Below, piece by piece: positions 26,501 through 34,816 of a stretch of DNA of 64,000 nt. A program made the position numbers and the translations under genes. The notes beneath the pieces were generated by a model that searched no databases, was not told the origin of the DNA, and worked only from the letters and a program-made list of their open reading frames with translations. This DNA comes from Bathymodiolus brooksi (Eukaryota > Mollusca > Bivalvia > Mytilida > Modiolidae), in NCBI GenBank assembly GCA_963680875.1, contig OY804577.1:102807906-102871905 (forward strand), in the 5' to 3' direction. Numbering within the stretch: the first letter of the stretch is position 1; each line of letters opens with the position of its first letter.

Positions 26501-29500
26501 AGTGTCTATATTTACATAGTTTTTAGACTGAAGGGTAGTGCACCTATGGTGTGGACATTGATTGCTGTAGTGTCTATATTTACATAGCTTTTAGACTGAA
26601 GGGTAATGCACCTATTGTGTGGACATTGACTGTTGTAGTGTCTATATTTACATAGCTTTTAGACTGAAGGGTAGTGCACCTATTGTGTGGATATTGACTG
26701 TTGTAGTGTATATATTTACATAGCTTTTAGACTGAAGGATAGTGCACCTATTGTGTGGACATTGACTGTTGTAGTGTCTATATTTACATAGCTTTTAGAC
26801 TGAAGGATAGTGCACCTACTGTGTGGACATTGACTGTTGTAGTGTCTATATTTACATAGCTTTTAGACTGAATGATAGTGCACCTACTGTGTGGACATTG
26901 ACTGTTGTAGTGTCTATATTTACATAGCTTTTAGACTGAATGATAGTGCACCTACTGTGTGGACATTGACTGTTGTAGTGTCTATATTTACATATCTTTT
27001 AGACTGGAGGATAGTGCACCTATTGTGTGGACATTGACTGTTGTAGTGTCTATATTTACATAGCTTTTAGACTGAAGGGTAGTGCACCTATGGTGTGGAC
27101 ATTGATTGCTGTAGTGTCTATATTTACATAGCTTTTACACTGAAGGATAGTGCACCTATTGTGTGTACATTGACTGTTGTAGTGTCTATATTTACATAGC
27201 TTTTAGATTGAAGGGTAGTGCACCTATTGTGTGGACATTGACTGTTGTAGTATCTATATTAACATAGATTTTAGACTGAAGTATAGTACACCTATTGTGT
27301 GGACATTGACTGTTGTAGTGTCTATATTTACATACCTTTTAGACTGAAGGATAGTGCACTTATTGTGTGGACATTGACTTTTGTAGCGTCTATAATTACA
27401 TAGCTTTTAGACTGAAGGATAGTGCACCTATTGTGTGTACATTGACTGTTGTAGTATCTATATTTACATAGCTTTTAGAATGAAAGATAGTGCACCTATT
27501 GTGTGGACATTGACTGTTGTAGTGTCTATATTTACATAGCTTTTAGACTGAAGGATAGTGCACCTATTGTGTGTACATTGACTGTTGTAGTATCTATATT
27601 TACACAGCTTTTAGAATGAAACATAGTGCACTTATTGTGTGAATATTGACTGTTGTAGTGTCTATATTTACATAGCTTTTAGACTAAAGGGTAGTCCACC
27701 TATTGTGTGGACATTGACTGTTGTAGTGTCTATATTTACATAGCTTTTAGACTGAAGGGTAGTCCACCTATTATGTGGACATTAACTGTTGTAGTGTCTA
27801 TATTTACATAGCTTTTAGACTGAAGGATAGTGCACCTATTGTGTGTACATTGACTGTTGTAGTGTCTATATTTACATAGCTTTTAGACTGAAGGGTAGTC
27901 CACCTATTGTGTGTACATTGACTGTTGTAGTGTCTATATTTACATAGCTTTTAGACTGATGGGTAGTCCACCTATTGTGTGGACATTGACTGTTGTAGTG
28001 TCTATATTTACATAGCTTTTAGACTGGAGGATAGTGCACCTATTGTGTGGACATTGACTGCTGTAGTGTATATCCTTACATAGCTTTTAGACCTATTGTG
28101 TGGACATTGACAGTTACATTGTCTATATTTACATAGGATAGTGCACCTATTGTGTGGACATTGACAGTTGTAGTGTCTATATTTACATAGGATAGTGCAC
28201 CTATAGTGTGGACATTGATTGTTGTAGTGTATATATTTACACAGATTTTAGACTGAAGGATAGTGCACCTATTGTGTGTACATTGACTGTTGTAGTATCT
28301 ATATTTACATAGCTTTTAGACTGAAGGATAGTGCACCTATTGTGTGGACATTAACTGTTGTAGTGTCTATATTTACATAGCTTTTAGACTGAAGGATAGT
28401 GCACCTATTGTGTGTACATTGACTGTTGTAGTATCTAAATTTACATAGCTTATAGACTGAAGGATAGTGCACCTACTGTGTGGACATTAACTGTTGTAGT
28501 GTCTATATATACATAGCTTTTAGACTGAAGGATAGTGCACCTATTGTGTGGACATTGACTGTTGTAGTGTCTGTATTTACATAGTTTTTAGACTGCAGGA
28601 TGGTGCACCTATTATGTGGACATTAACTGTTGTAGTGTCTATATATACATAGCTTTTAGACTGAAGGATAGTGCACCTATTGTGTGGACATTGACTGTTG
28701 TAGTGTCTATATTTACATAGTTTTTAGACTGAAGGATGGTGCACCTATTGTGTGGACATTGACTGTTGTAGTGTCTATATTTACATATCTTTTAGACTGA
28801 AGGATAGTGCACTTATTGTGTGGACATTGACTGTTGTACCGTCTATATTTACATAGCTTTTAGACTGAAGGATAGTGCACCTATTGTGTGGATATTGACT
28901 GTTGTAGTGTATATACTTACATAGCTTTTAGACTGAAGGATAGTGCACCTATTGTGTGGACATTGACTGTTGTAGTGTCTATATTTACATAGCTTTTAGA
29001 CTGAAGGATAGTGCACCTACTGTGTGGACATTGACTGTTGTAGTGTCTATATTTACATAGCTTTTAGACTGGAGGATAGTGCACCTATTGTGTGAACATT
29101 GGCTGTTGTAGTATCTATATTTACATAGCTTTTAGACTGAAGGATGGTGCACCTATTGTGTGGACATTGACTGTTGTAGTGTCTATATTTACATAGCTTT
29201 TAGACTGAAGGATAGTGCACCTATTGTGTGTACATTGGCTGTTGTAGTATCTATATTTACATAGCTTTTAGAATGAAAGATAGTGCACCTATTATGTGAA
29301 TATTGACTGTTGTAGTGTCTATATTTACATAGCTTTTAGACTGAAGGGTAGTGCACCTATTGTGTGTACATTGACTGTTGTAGTGTCTATATTTACATAG
29401 TTTTTAGACTGAAGGGTAGTCCACCTATTGTGTGTACATTGACTGTTGTAGTGTCTATATTTACATAGCTTTTAGACTGAAGGATAGTACACCTATTGTG

Positions 29501-32118
29501 TGGATATTGACTGTTGTAGTGTCTATATTTACATAGCTTTTAGACTGAAGGATAGTCCATATATTGTGTGTACATTGACTGTTGTAGTATCTATATTTAC
29601 ATAGATTTTAGACTGAAGGATAGTGCACCTATTGTGTGGATATTGACTGTTGAAGTGTCTATAGTTACACCGCTTTTAAATTTGAAGGACTGTACACCTA
29701 TTGTGTGGTCATTGACTGTTGAAGTGTCTATATTTACATAGCTTTTAGACTGAAGGATTGATTGATTGTATTTAACGCCACTTTCAGCAATATCATGGCA
29801 ACCAGTTTTAGTAGTGGAAGAAGCTGGAGTACCCTGAGAGAACCACCGACCATGGACAAGCAACTGGTAAACTTTATCACTTGTGGCTGCGAGTCGAGTG
29901 CACCCTTTTTTGTAAATTACAAAGCCGGGCGCGAACCCACACCGTATTGGTGATAGGCTTGTATGAGTTATTAGGTAATCCAACTACCTAACTCATTGAG
30001 CCACCCAGGCCCTAGACTAGACTGAAGGAACGTGACAAGAACATTCACATATACATTGTTGTATATGGACAGTAACTTTAGACTGGGAGAAGAGATAGCT
30101 AAAAAAATTAATTGACTGTTGTAAAGCATCTTCTATACTTACACTCTAATTTAGACTGTAAGAAAGGAATAAGCACATCTACCATGTGAATATTGACTGT
30201 TGTAGTATCATTGCCACCCTTGTTAGAACTAACCTCCACGTTAAAGGATGATTTGCTAACGCCAGCACGACCACAATTTGTTATTATTGCCACATCTGAA
30301 TTAAAGCAGAATTCTTTTTCAGTCTGAAATGAAATTGAAATCAGTAGACATGTCTTTCCATTTTCATTGAAATCAGTATACATGTCTTTCCATTTTCATT
30401 GAAATCAGTATACTGGTACATGTCTTGCCATTTTCATTGGTTGTACTAATAATCAAAGTTAAACTATTTTATAAACAATTATACATGTACAACTTGTGCA
30501 AATACAAGATGCCTTAATTCAAATGTGCCACTTCAAATTGTTATTCTTGGTAGACAATAAAGATTCTAAATCATGATGACTGTTTGAAAAATTGATAAAC
30601 AAATTATATTTTCCCTTTGCACTGCATTATAACAAATGTTATCCTGTATTAAACAACCATCCGTCTCACTAAGTGATCAATTTTTAAGATGGTTGCACAA
30701 TTAAAGATTTAATTTAATGTCTAACCAAATTGGGTACTCCTTCTTTGTATGTAGCTTGCAAGTTTTTCACCAGATATTGAAATAAATCAGTCTGTTCAGA
30801 TATCGCCAATCCAAAGTCTTTACTTGCATCGGAGAAGTTCCATAGAATTGTCTTAATATCTTTTATAACATGGTAGTATTCTTCTTGATGATCTTCTTCT
30901 TCAAGTGATGGTGATATACCATCATACAGATCGTGTTCTTCCAAAATCTTTACATATAAATCTACCAAGGGTTTTACAAAACTGAAAAAACATAATATTC
31001 TCGAGATCAAAATTACACTCTGAGGAAACAATGTTCACCTTTCCACCAATCCAAACTAATACATTGCATATCACATGGCAGTCATATTGGATTTTGGGTC
31101 AGAAAAAAATAAAGGCATTTTTTTCAGAACATCTTAACATCAGGGGTCATCGTAGTTGTGATCGTATGGTAGTTGGATTTACAACTATTTATGCAATCAA
31201 TGCCTATCACCATAAAAGTTGTGAGTTTGACTCCCGCTCATGGCAAGGTGTACTTAATATAATATTATGTGATAAAGTTTGTCAATGACTTGTGGCAGGT
31301 CAGTGGTTTTCTCCGTGAACTCTTGTTTCCTCCACCAATAAAACTGACTGCCACGATATAACTAAAATATTGTTGAAAGTGGCATCAAACATCATAATCC
31401 TAACCCTGAACAATCCTAAAATCATTCCTTTAAAGTTTTAAAACTAAAAAGCTATACCCTATTCTAGCCATATCATATGTAAACTACAATGTGATATGTG
31501 ATATGTAAAACTACAATGTCATACTCTATTTTAGCCATGTGATATGTAAAACTACAATGTCATACCCTATTTTAGCCATGTGATATGTAAAACTACAATG
31601 TCATACCCTATTTTAGCCATGTGATATATAAAACTACAATGTCATACCCTATTTTAGCCATGTGATATATAAAACTACAATGTCATACCCTATCTTAGCC
31701 ATGTGATATGTAAAACTACAATGTCTTACCCTATTTTAGCCATGTGATCACCCATCAGTAACCTCTGTTCATCATTGTTCAGTTTTTCAAATGGTTGTAA
31801 TATTTCTCTATCAAACAATTGGTGCAGTTCTTCAAAGTCTTCAATATCTTCCTGACCTATGACCTCTACTACAAACTGTTGTACATCACCAAATTTTGGC
31901 AGAACTTCCTCTAAGTTAGGATTTCTCTTTAAACGTCTGCCTAAGTCTTCTGCCTTTATAATTGATACAGTTCTGTTTGGCTTCCCTTTTGTAGTCGACA
32001 TTTTGTGGTTTGTAGATTCTAAATCTTCAGGTTTTAAATCTTTTGGATCAAACGTTACTTTTTTAGTTGATTCTGTTTGTTGTGTGGGTTGATTTGCTGT
32101 ACAAGATGCTGAACCCAT
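14440..32118 (-). CDS. ARM-TIR-SAM-like innate immunity/NADase-type protein, 11 exons
   Basis: Exons on the minus strand: 32118-31730, 30981-30726, 30323-30143, 25929-25583, 23692-23590, 22599-22484, 19763-19604, 16769-16582, 15930-15800, 15494-15431, 14574-14440. All introns are GT-AG, the phases agree, and the total is 2070 bp (689 aa). Seen in the product: MGSASC start, a polar N-terminus to about residue 50, an alpha-helical armadillo-like region (about 60-425), a TIR domain (about 446-565; ISYQW at 452-456, WIDVEF at 477-482, NCRTE at 514-518, RPDGWLG at 539-545), and a C-terminal SAM-like helical domain (about 600-670). Known: SARM1 and plant TIRs cleave NAD+ using a Glu in helix C; E518 occupies the plant C-x2-E position. 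Cytosolic TIR proteins of this build are expanded in bivalves. NADase activity and an immune role are inferred. Confidence 0.85.
14736..15090 (-). mobile_element. SINE family B, degenerate copy
   Basis: Minus-strand copy of the family seen intact at 47537-47915 and 56664-57022: 'cattctcctgattc', 'ctccttaatgctg...gaagcagcaa' and 'ccatctatgcagtt'. Its tail 'gattgttgtctaacgc' is at the low end. The B-box is damaged ('ccggactaata'). Lies between exon 10 and exon 11 of the ARM-TIR gene. Confidence 0.65.
15431..15494 (-). CDS. ARM-TIR gene exon 10
   Basis: A 64-bp exon, residues 624-645: [18 protein letters not shown], the central SAM-like helices. Acceptor TTTTTTTCAG, donor CGA|GTAAGT. Both sites are strong. 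Confidence 0.8.
15800..15930 (-). CDS. ARM-TIR gene exon 9
   Basis: Residues 581-623 plus two bases: a proline-rich linker ([12 protein letters not shown]), then the start of the C-terminal domain ([18 protein letters not shown]). W-x-x-x-D-M-x-x-W-L matches the first helix of SAM-like domains. Donor GC|GTAAGC. Confidence 0.8.
16067..16266. mobile_element. TA-flanked MITE, 'ACTGAAACCTGTCTA' type
   Basis: The ends are CAGTGAAACCTGTCTA and the inverse TAGACAGGTTTCAGTA, next to TA. About 200 bp, non-coding, in intron 8 of the ARM-TIR gene. Tc1/mariner-type by its TA flanks. Confidence 0.6.
16582..16769 (-). CDS. ARM-TIR gene exon 8 (TIR end)
   Basis: Residues 518-580. Completes E518, then [17 protein letters not shown] (helix C, strand D) and [19 protein letters not shown], a signature of this TIR subgroup. 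Acceptor ATAATAG, donor GCG|GTAGGT. Confidence 0.85.
16974..17088. mobile_element. Mutator-like MITE, copy 2, foldback with 10-bp TSD
   Basis: Same ends as 9598-9943 (CAATCGTAACTACTCGGCC). The copy is almost entirely inverted repeat, with an extra partial arm ('gctcggccattctcgcttcc') duplicated in the middle. It is flanked by GTGTCCATAG on both sides (16964-16973 and 17089-17098), a perfect 10-bp target duplication. It lies in intron 7 beside a SINE tail fragment at about 16880-16935. Confidence 0.8.
17093..17420. repeat. 29-bp tandem array in intron 7
   Basis: The unit 'gtaaacagggaacatggat'+'accagctaaa' repeats about eight times. It is interrupted at about 17147-17228 by an 82-bp segment of different sequence ('aatcggcaaacctcaggtg...gacgagtgca'). 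Confidence 0.75.
18066..18283. mobile_element. Inverted-repeat element with two 33-bp units
   Basis: The left end 'tagtccccctcttaaaaggcc' faces the right end 'ggccttataagatgg...actactg'. Near its right end it holds two units of 'ggtgg.agtggccttataag'. It is the short relative of 20301-21582, in which the same unit has grown to over 30 copies. Confidence 0.6.
18427..19603. repeat. 52-bp array built from the exon 7 end and donor
   Basis: About 22 units of 52 bp. On the minus strand each unit contains 'ataaagac.gtaaa..ttgt.gaacag|gtttgtg', which is the 3' end of exon 7 and its donor. Units next to the exon (19320-19603) keep 'ttctacaa.attta.tgtctttat' as in the exon; distal ones share 'ttcaacaagatttacag' and are nearly identical to each other, so that part was homogenised later. 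Confidence 0.85.
19604..19763 (-). CDS. ARM-TIR gene exon 7 (TIR core)
   Basis: Residues 465-517 plus one base: FPVWIDVEF (strand B and BB loop), then [12 protein letters not shown] (strand C) and KNCRT. The donor is ACAG|GTTTGT, chosen over the upstream GACA|GTAAAA because it retains the conserved NCR-T-E motif and gives phase 1, which exon 8 requires. The E518 codon GAG is split G|AG across this intron. Confidence 0.8.
19935..20125 (-). mobile_element. SINE family A, partial
   Basis: Tail 'ggtgcttaacgccactttc', body 'ggaggaaaccggagtac', 'caaactttatcacataatg' and B-box region 'ggggttcgaactc' are present. The 5' part of the head is missing. Lies in intron 6 of the ARM-TIR gene. Confidence 0.7.
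20301..21582. mobile_element. TA-flanked element with expanded 33-bp array
   Basis: The outer ends are inverted ('ctgttctggtatcccctct' and 'gagggggactactg') with TA outside both. About 34 units of 'gggtttctattggtgggag'+'tggccttataagat' fill 20430-21570. The long frames on both strands (up to 429 codons) exist only because the 33-bp unit is a multiple of three. Intron 6 of the ARM-TIR gene. Confidence 0.75.
22484..22599 (-). CDS. ARM-TIR gene exon 6 (TIR start)
   Basis: Residues 426-464: a linker, then [18 protein letters not shown], the first beta strand and box 1 of the TIR domain. Acceptor CTTTACAG, donor CAG|GTCAGT. Confidence 0.85.
23119..23261. repeat. Palindromic foldback in intron 5
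   Basis: Outer arms 'ccttctgcta' and 'aagcagaagg', inner arms 'tggattataatattt.tccact' and 'agtggataaatatcataatcca', then 'aaattttcaaattttaaa' pairs across the centre. Its general form recalls 9199-9279. Confidence 0.6.
23264..23515 (-). mobile_element. SINE family A, near complete
   Basis: Runs from the tail ('attgtgcttaacgtcactttc') to the head ('aactaccataagatcatgaccacgatg') with a mutated B-box ('gggattagaactc'). Intron 5 of the ARM-TIR gene. Confidence 0.75.
23590..23692 (-). CDS. ARM-TIR gene exon 5
   Basis: Residues 392-425, last armadillo-like helices ([24 protein letters not shown]). Acceptor TTTGTAG, donor GAGA|GTAAGT, phase 1. Too short and split to stand out as an open frame, but its phases fit both neighbours. 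Confidence 0.8.
23693..25582. other. Intron 4 of the ARM-TIR gene
   Basis: About 1.9 kb with no tandem array and no complete element. Items seen: a CpG-bearing patch near 24570-24720 and a 'tcctgtg' inverted motif near 24945-25045. No exon-like frame with good splice sites was found. Confidence 0.4.
25583..25929 (-). CDS. ARM-TIR gene exon 4
   Basis: Residues 276-391, the clearest armadillo-like stretch: [46 protein letters not shown] and [12 protein letters not shown] repeat the pattern of paired helices with N-K/D turns. Acceptor ATTTTCAG, donor ACA|GTAAGT. Confidence 0.85.
26085..29757. repeat. 68-bp minisatellite, about 54 units, in intron 3
   Basis: The consensus includes 'ttgtagtgtctatatttac', 'atagcttttagactgaag', 'gatagtgcacctattgtgt' and 'ggacattgac'. 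Units differ by scattered substitutions, with a few truncated ones near 28080-28200. It aligns with the 3' end of exon 3 and its donor: 'ctatacttac', 'tttagactg', 'gcac.tct' and 'attgactgttgtagtatc' occur in the same order. At the right-hand end, minus-strand translation still gives STVNIHTIG against exon 3 TTVNIHMVD. Confidence 0.85.
29757..30014 (-). mobile_element. SINE family A2, complete copy
   Basis: It has a (gatt)n tail end, 'tatttaacgccactttc', a body with 'gtaaactttatcac', then the head with B-box 'ggttcgcgcccgg' on the minus strand. 'tagactgaagg' lies on both sides (left about 29745-29755, right about 30019), consistent with an 11-bp target duplication inside the 68-bp array. Confidence 0.8.
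30143..30323 (-). CDS. ARM-TIR gene exon 3
   Basis: Residues 216-275. Starts at TTTCAG|ACT and ends at GAG T|GTAAGT, a strong donor. It contains [20 protein letters not shown], an armadillo-type helix. The nucleotides coding for this end of the exon reappear, diverged, as the 68-bp unit of the 26085-29757 array. Confidence 0.75.
30331..30440. repeat. Short 31-37 bp tandem repeat near the exon 3 acceptor
   Basis: 'attgaaatcagtatacatg'+'tctttccattttc' is repeated three times in intron 2, just upstream of exon 3 in transcript order. Copy 3 has a small insertion. Unlike the other arrays it does not obviously copy exon sequence. Confidence 0.65.
30726..30981 (-). CDS. ARM-TIR gene exon 2
   Basis: Residues 130-215, all helical and acidic ([34 protein letters not shown]). 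The acceptor is TTTTTTCAG. The donor reads TTG|GTTAGA, a weaker site, but it keeps phase 0 with exon 3. Confidence 0.75.
31148..31400 (+). mobile_element. SINE family A, near complete, intron 1
   Basis: Plus-strand copy: head 'tcgtagttgtgatcgtatgg', B-box 'gagtttgactccc', body 'gataaagtttgtcaatgac', tail 'aaaatattgttgaaagtgg' and 'atcaaacatcataat'. Opposite in orientation to the ARM-TIR gene. Confidence 0.75.
31452..31740. repeat. 41-bp array copying the exon 1 end and donor
   Basis: Seven units at an exact 41-bp spacing (atac at 31521, 31562, 31603, 31644, 31685, then the true site at 31726). The last unit is the end of exon 1 itself. Each repeat carries 'atggctaaaatagggta' on the minus strand. 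The true donor is GTAAGA; the copies read GTATGA. The unit also includes about 20 bp of intron. Confidence 0.85.
31730..32118 (-). CDS. ARM-TIR gene exon 1
   Basis: Encodes residues 1-129 plus two bases. The ATG at 32118 is chosen because it opens MGSASC, which fits the N-myristoylation pattern (Gly2, small residue at 6) with a Cys that could be palmitoylated. A lysine/threonine-rich polar segment follows, then helical sequence ([18 protein letters not shown]). It ends GG|GTAAGA; reading on into the intron meets TAA at once. Confidence 0.8.
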
Positions 32119-32319
32119 ATATGGTTAATATAATCATACAAACCTACAAATATACATCAACATCTCTTTAAAATCATAACTTTGTGTGTGTTCATTTGTT
32201 TGCTTTGTTGATATTCATTGGTGGAATTGTTGACCCTCACTGCTTAAACTTTCATTTCATAATTATATTTAAATTCAGACACTATAATTCTTCACATCTT
32301 GAAAAAAAAAATACATGTA

Positions 32320-32498
32320 CAGTCAAACTTGCCCATAAGGTCATCTCTATTAAGAAGTCACCTGTATTAAAAGGTCACCTTTTTCTTGTCCTGTCATAGA
32401 AAATTTCATATGAATTGAACCTCTTTTAAGATGTCACCTGTCTTATAAGACCACTTTTTCCTTGTCCCAAAGGTGACCTGTTAATACAGGTTTGACTG
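32320..32498. mobile_element. TA-flanked MITE, 'CAGTCAAAC' family, copy 2
   Basis: CAGTCAAACTTG and CAGGTTTGACTG ends, with TA at 32318-32319 and 32499-32500. The interior has further inverted blocks ('aggtcacct...' and 'aggtgacct'). It lies about 200 bp upstream of the ARM-TIR start codon, so it may sit in or near that promoter. Confidence 0.75.
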
Positions 32499-33276
32499 TA
32501 TAAAGAACTAGTACCATTTTGACACAACAAGGAAAATATGTCTGTCACCATGAGCTTTGATACTTAATTTCAATTTTTTTTTTAGCAAATCAAAAATTGA
32601 ACACCCCTTTTTGTAATATAATTATTTACCAACTGTTATATATGGTTTTGGGATTATCTAATATGGTGTTCTAGCCAGGATCTGAATATAGAGGGACACA
32701 GAAGAAAGTCACTTTAGCATGTGTTCAAATTAATATGACTATTGACAGTATTGATATCATAATTACCTGAGGGTTAATAAATTTTTTATGACAAATAGTT
32801 AGGTTATCATAAAGTTGACACCAATTACGTAATAACTGCATAAGAGCACATTGAAATTATGAAAAGGGATACTGGACCTCGAGGACAGGGAGCTGTCCCT
32901 CCTCAAATATCATGATGGTTACCGGTAAATACAAAGTACAGAAATGTTTGGTTATAGACAACATACCTATGTTACATTGTACCGGTATACAAAAAATGTA
33001 TAAAAAGTACATGCATAAAAATTAAAATACTTATAATTAAGGTCAAGGCAAATCAAAGTCCTATCAGAAACTATGTCATTCAACAGACTTAGAACTGATC
33101 AGCACAACAAAATGAACAATTTCATAAAGAACCATCCAAGGAGAAGCAAGGTTTAATTCATTCTAAATCATTAAGTTGTTTTGTAGAAATTAATTCTGAA
33201 ACATTAAACATTGTCCTGCACTATTAATGGAAATCTTGAACCTCCAATCTATGAAAAATGTACATTAATTGGTTAA

Positions 33277-33795
33277 CAGGGCCATAACTACCATTGAGGC
33301 AGATGAGGCAGTTGCCTCATCTGATTTTCTGAAGAAAAGAAAAATTCCAGAGTTTGATTCCGTTAATTTAGACCTCACTGGATCCGTCCTTGTTTTCTCT
33401 ATTTTGCAAGTGCTCCGATTTAGTGGGTCTCTAAGTTGGGGACTTTCCATAGAGTTTAGTATTATATCTTTTATTTCTTGAATAAACAATATATAATAGA
33501 CCATCATACATGTACATGTACTACTGAAAAATGCTTACGAGATAATTGCATAGGCTTCCCATGAACATTAAAAAGGGTCATTTTCCAGTTACTTTCAAGT
33601 GTCATTTTATCAGACTAAAGGACGTATAATACAAACTTCAACTAAAATGACATGCCATACCCAAATGATCTTCCACAAGAGGTTGACAGAAGGGTGGCAA
33701 AATGCTTATTTTCGGTCATTAAGTCACAATTTCCAGACTCCCTCCATCGGCGACCCCCCTGCCTCCCCTGTATTAAACCCCTAGTTACGGCCCTG
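33277..33795. mobile_element. hAT5-like MITE with 5-bp TSD
   Basis: Ends CAGGGCCATAACTA and TAGTTACGGCCCTG, flanked by GTTAA on both sides (33272-33276, 33796-33800). A 'gaggcagatgaggcagttgcctc' hairpin lies near the left end. CAGGG termini with 5-bp duplications fit the hAT5 group. Non-coding. Confidence 0.7.
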
Positions 33796-33908
33796 GTTAA
33801 GGAAACATTTAATGATCATACATTTGCAGCATAAGTTAAATCAAGTTTGCAGTGACTGACAATATGGCTTTTACTCAATTTCACATAAGGCCTTATACTA
33901 ATCTAATC

Positions 33909-34116
33909 CACAGGTACTTGTGGACAGGACATAGCATCCCCCCTTTTACACCCTACCCCCCCCCCCCTTTTTTTTCATTTCCATGGCTTAGAAATATGTA
34001 AAACAGCAATAATATGCCGTTTTCTGATTGCATAAGCCATGGAAATGAAAGAAAATTAAAAAAAATAAAATGAAAAAGGGGGGATGCTGTGTCCTGCATG
34101 TCCACAAGTACCTGTG
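33909..34116. mobile_element. hAT-like palindromic MITE with 8-bp TSD
   Basis: Ends CACAGGTACTTGTGGACA and its inverse, with an exact 8-bp duplication ATCTAATC (33901-33908, 34117-34124). It is palindromic over most of its length, with a C-rich tract on one side, and is 208 bp long. Confidence 0.8.
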
Positions 34117-34124
34117 ATCTAATC

Positions 34125-34816
34125 TACAATCTATGTCATAATCGTCCTGCAGTGTTGGCCATCTTTGATTTCTGATCGTCACAAAAAGGTACAAAAAATT
34201 GTAGAACACCATCTAAAAACAATGCAAGCAACACTTTCTTCTTCTTTTTTTTGAATGAGAAAGAGCATAAAAAAATAGTTCCGATACCCAAAACTCAACG
34301 TGATTAATAAAATACCATAAATAAATCCCTGAAGCTGAACTCTATGTTTAAAATGGTATGAACTGTCGTTTAGTCGAGTTATAGGAACAGATAGACATTT
34401 AATAACAGCTTCTTCAAAGTTCAAATATTATTTTCATTCCTGTTGTTATGTTCCCAACGACGCCACCACTATCTGACAATCTGTTCTAAATTTACACCGG
34501 AAGTTACAAAACGAAACCACAAAAATATCTGAGCTCTACATACGGAAAACAGCGGATTTGTCCATGCAACTCTGCCTTGGCATATTTCTCCGTTTCGTGG
34601 CTATCGGATTTTATTTTCTATCCGAAACCCTTATATAAATCGCTTCACCAATCAGTTTTCTATTCATTCATAACCATCTTACCTTCAGAAAGTGGTGTTA
34701 CACTCCATTACTGCACGATTTTACCTTAGACACTCATTTTGTCATTTCACTGACGTCACATGGCTCCAGCAAGTCGAAAAAAAGCCGTCGGACGGCAGAG
34801 GAATCTCGGACTAGCC
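34125..34816. other. Intergenic stretch, no gene called
   Basis: Slightly higher in CpG around 34440-34830. An 81-codon frame at 34179-34424 (minus) has no ATG and no splice support. I see nothing else. Confidence 0.35.

Noticed and set aside
26085..29757. CRISPR-like array of regular repeats
   Set aside because: Units are contiguous with no unique spacers, and the DNA is eukaryotic.
29597..29983. 128-codon minus-strand frame
   Set aside because: Composite of a SINE and 68-bp array units in intron 3; the likeness to exon 3 is due to array origin, not a second gene.
34179..34424. 81-codon minus-strand frame
   Set aside because: It opens only from TTG, has no nearby ATG in frame and no convincing splice sites.
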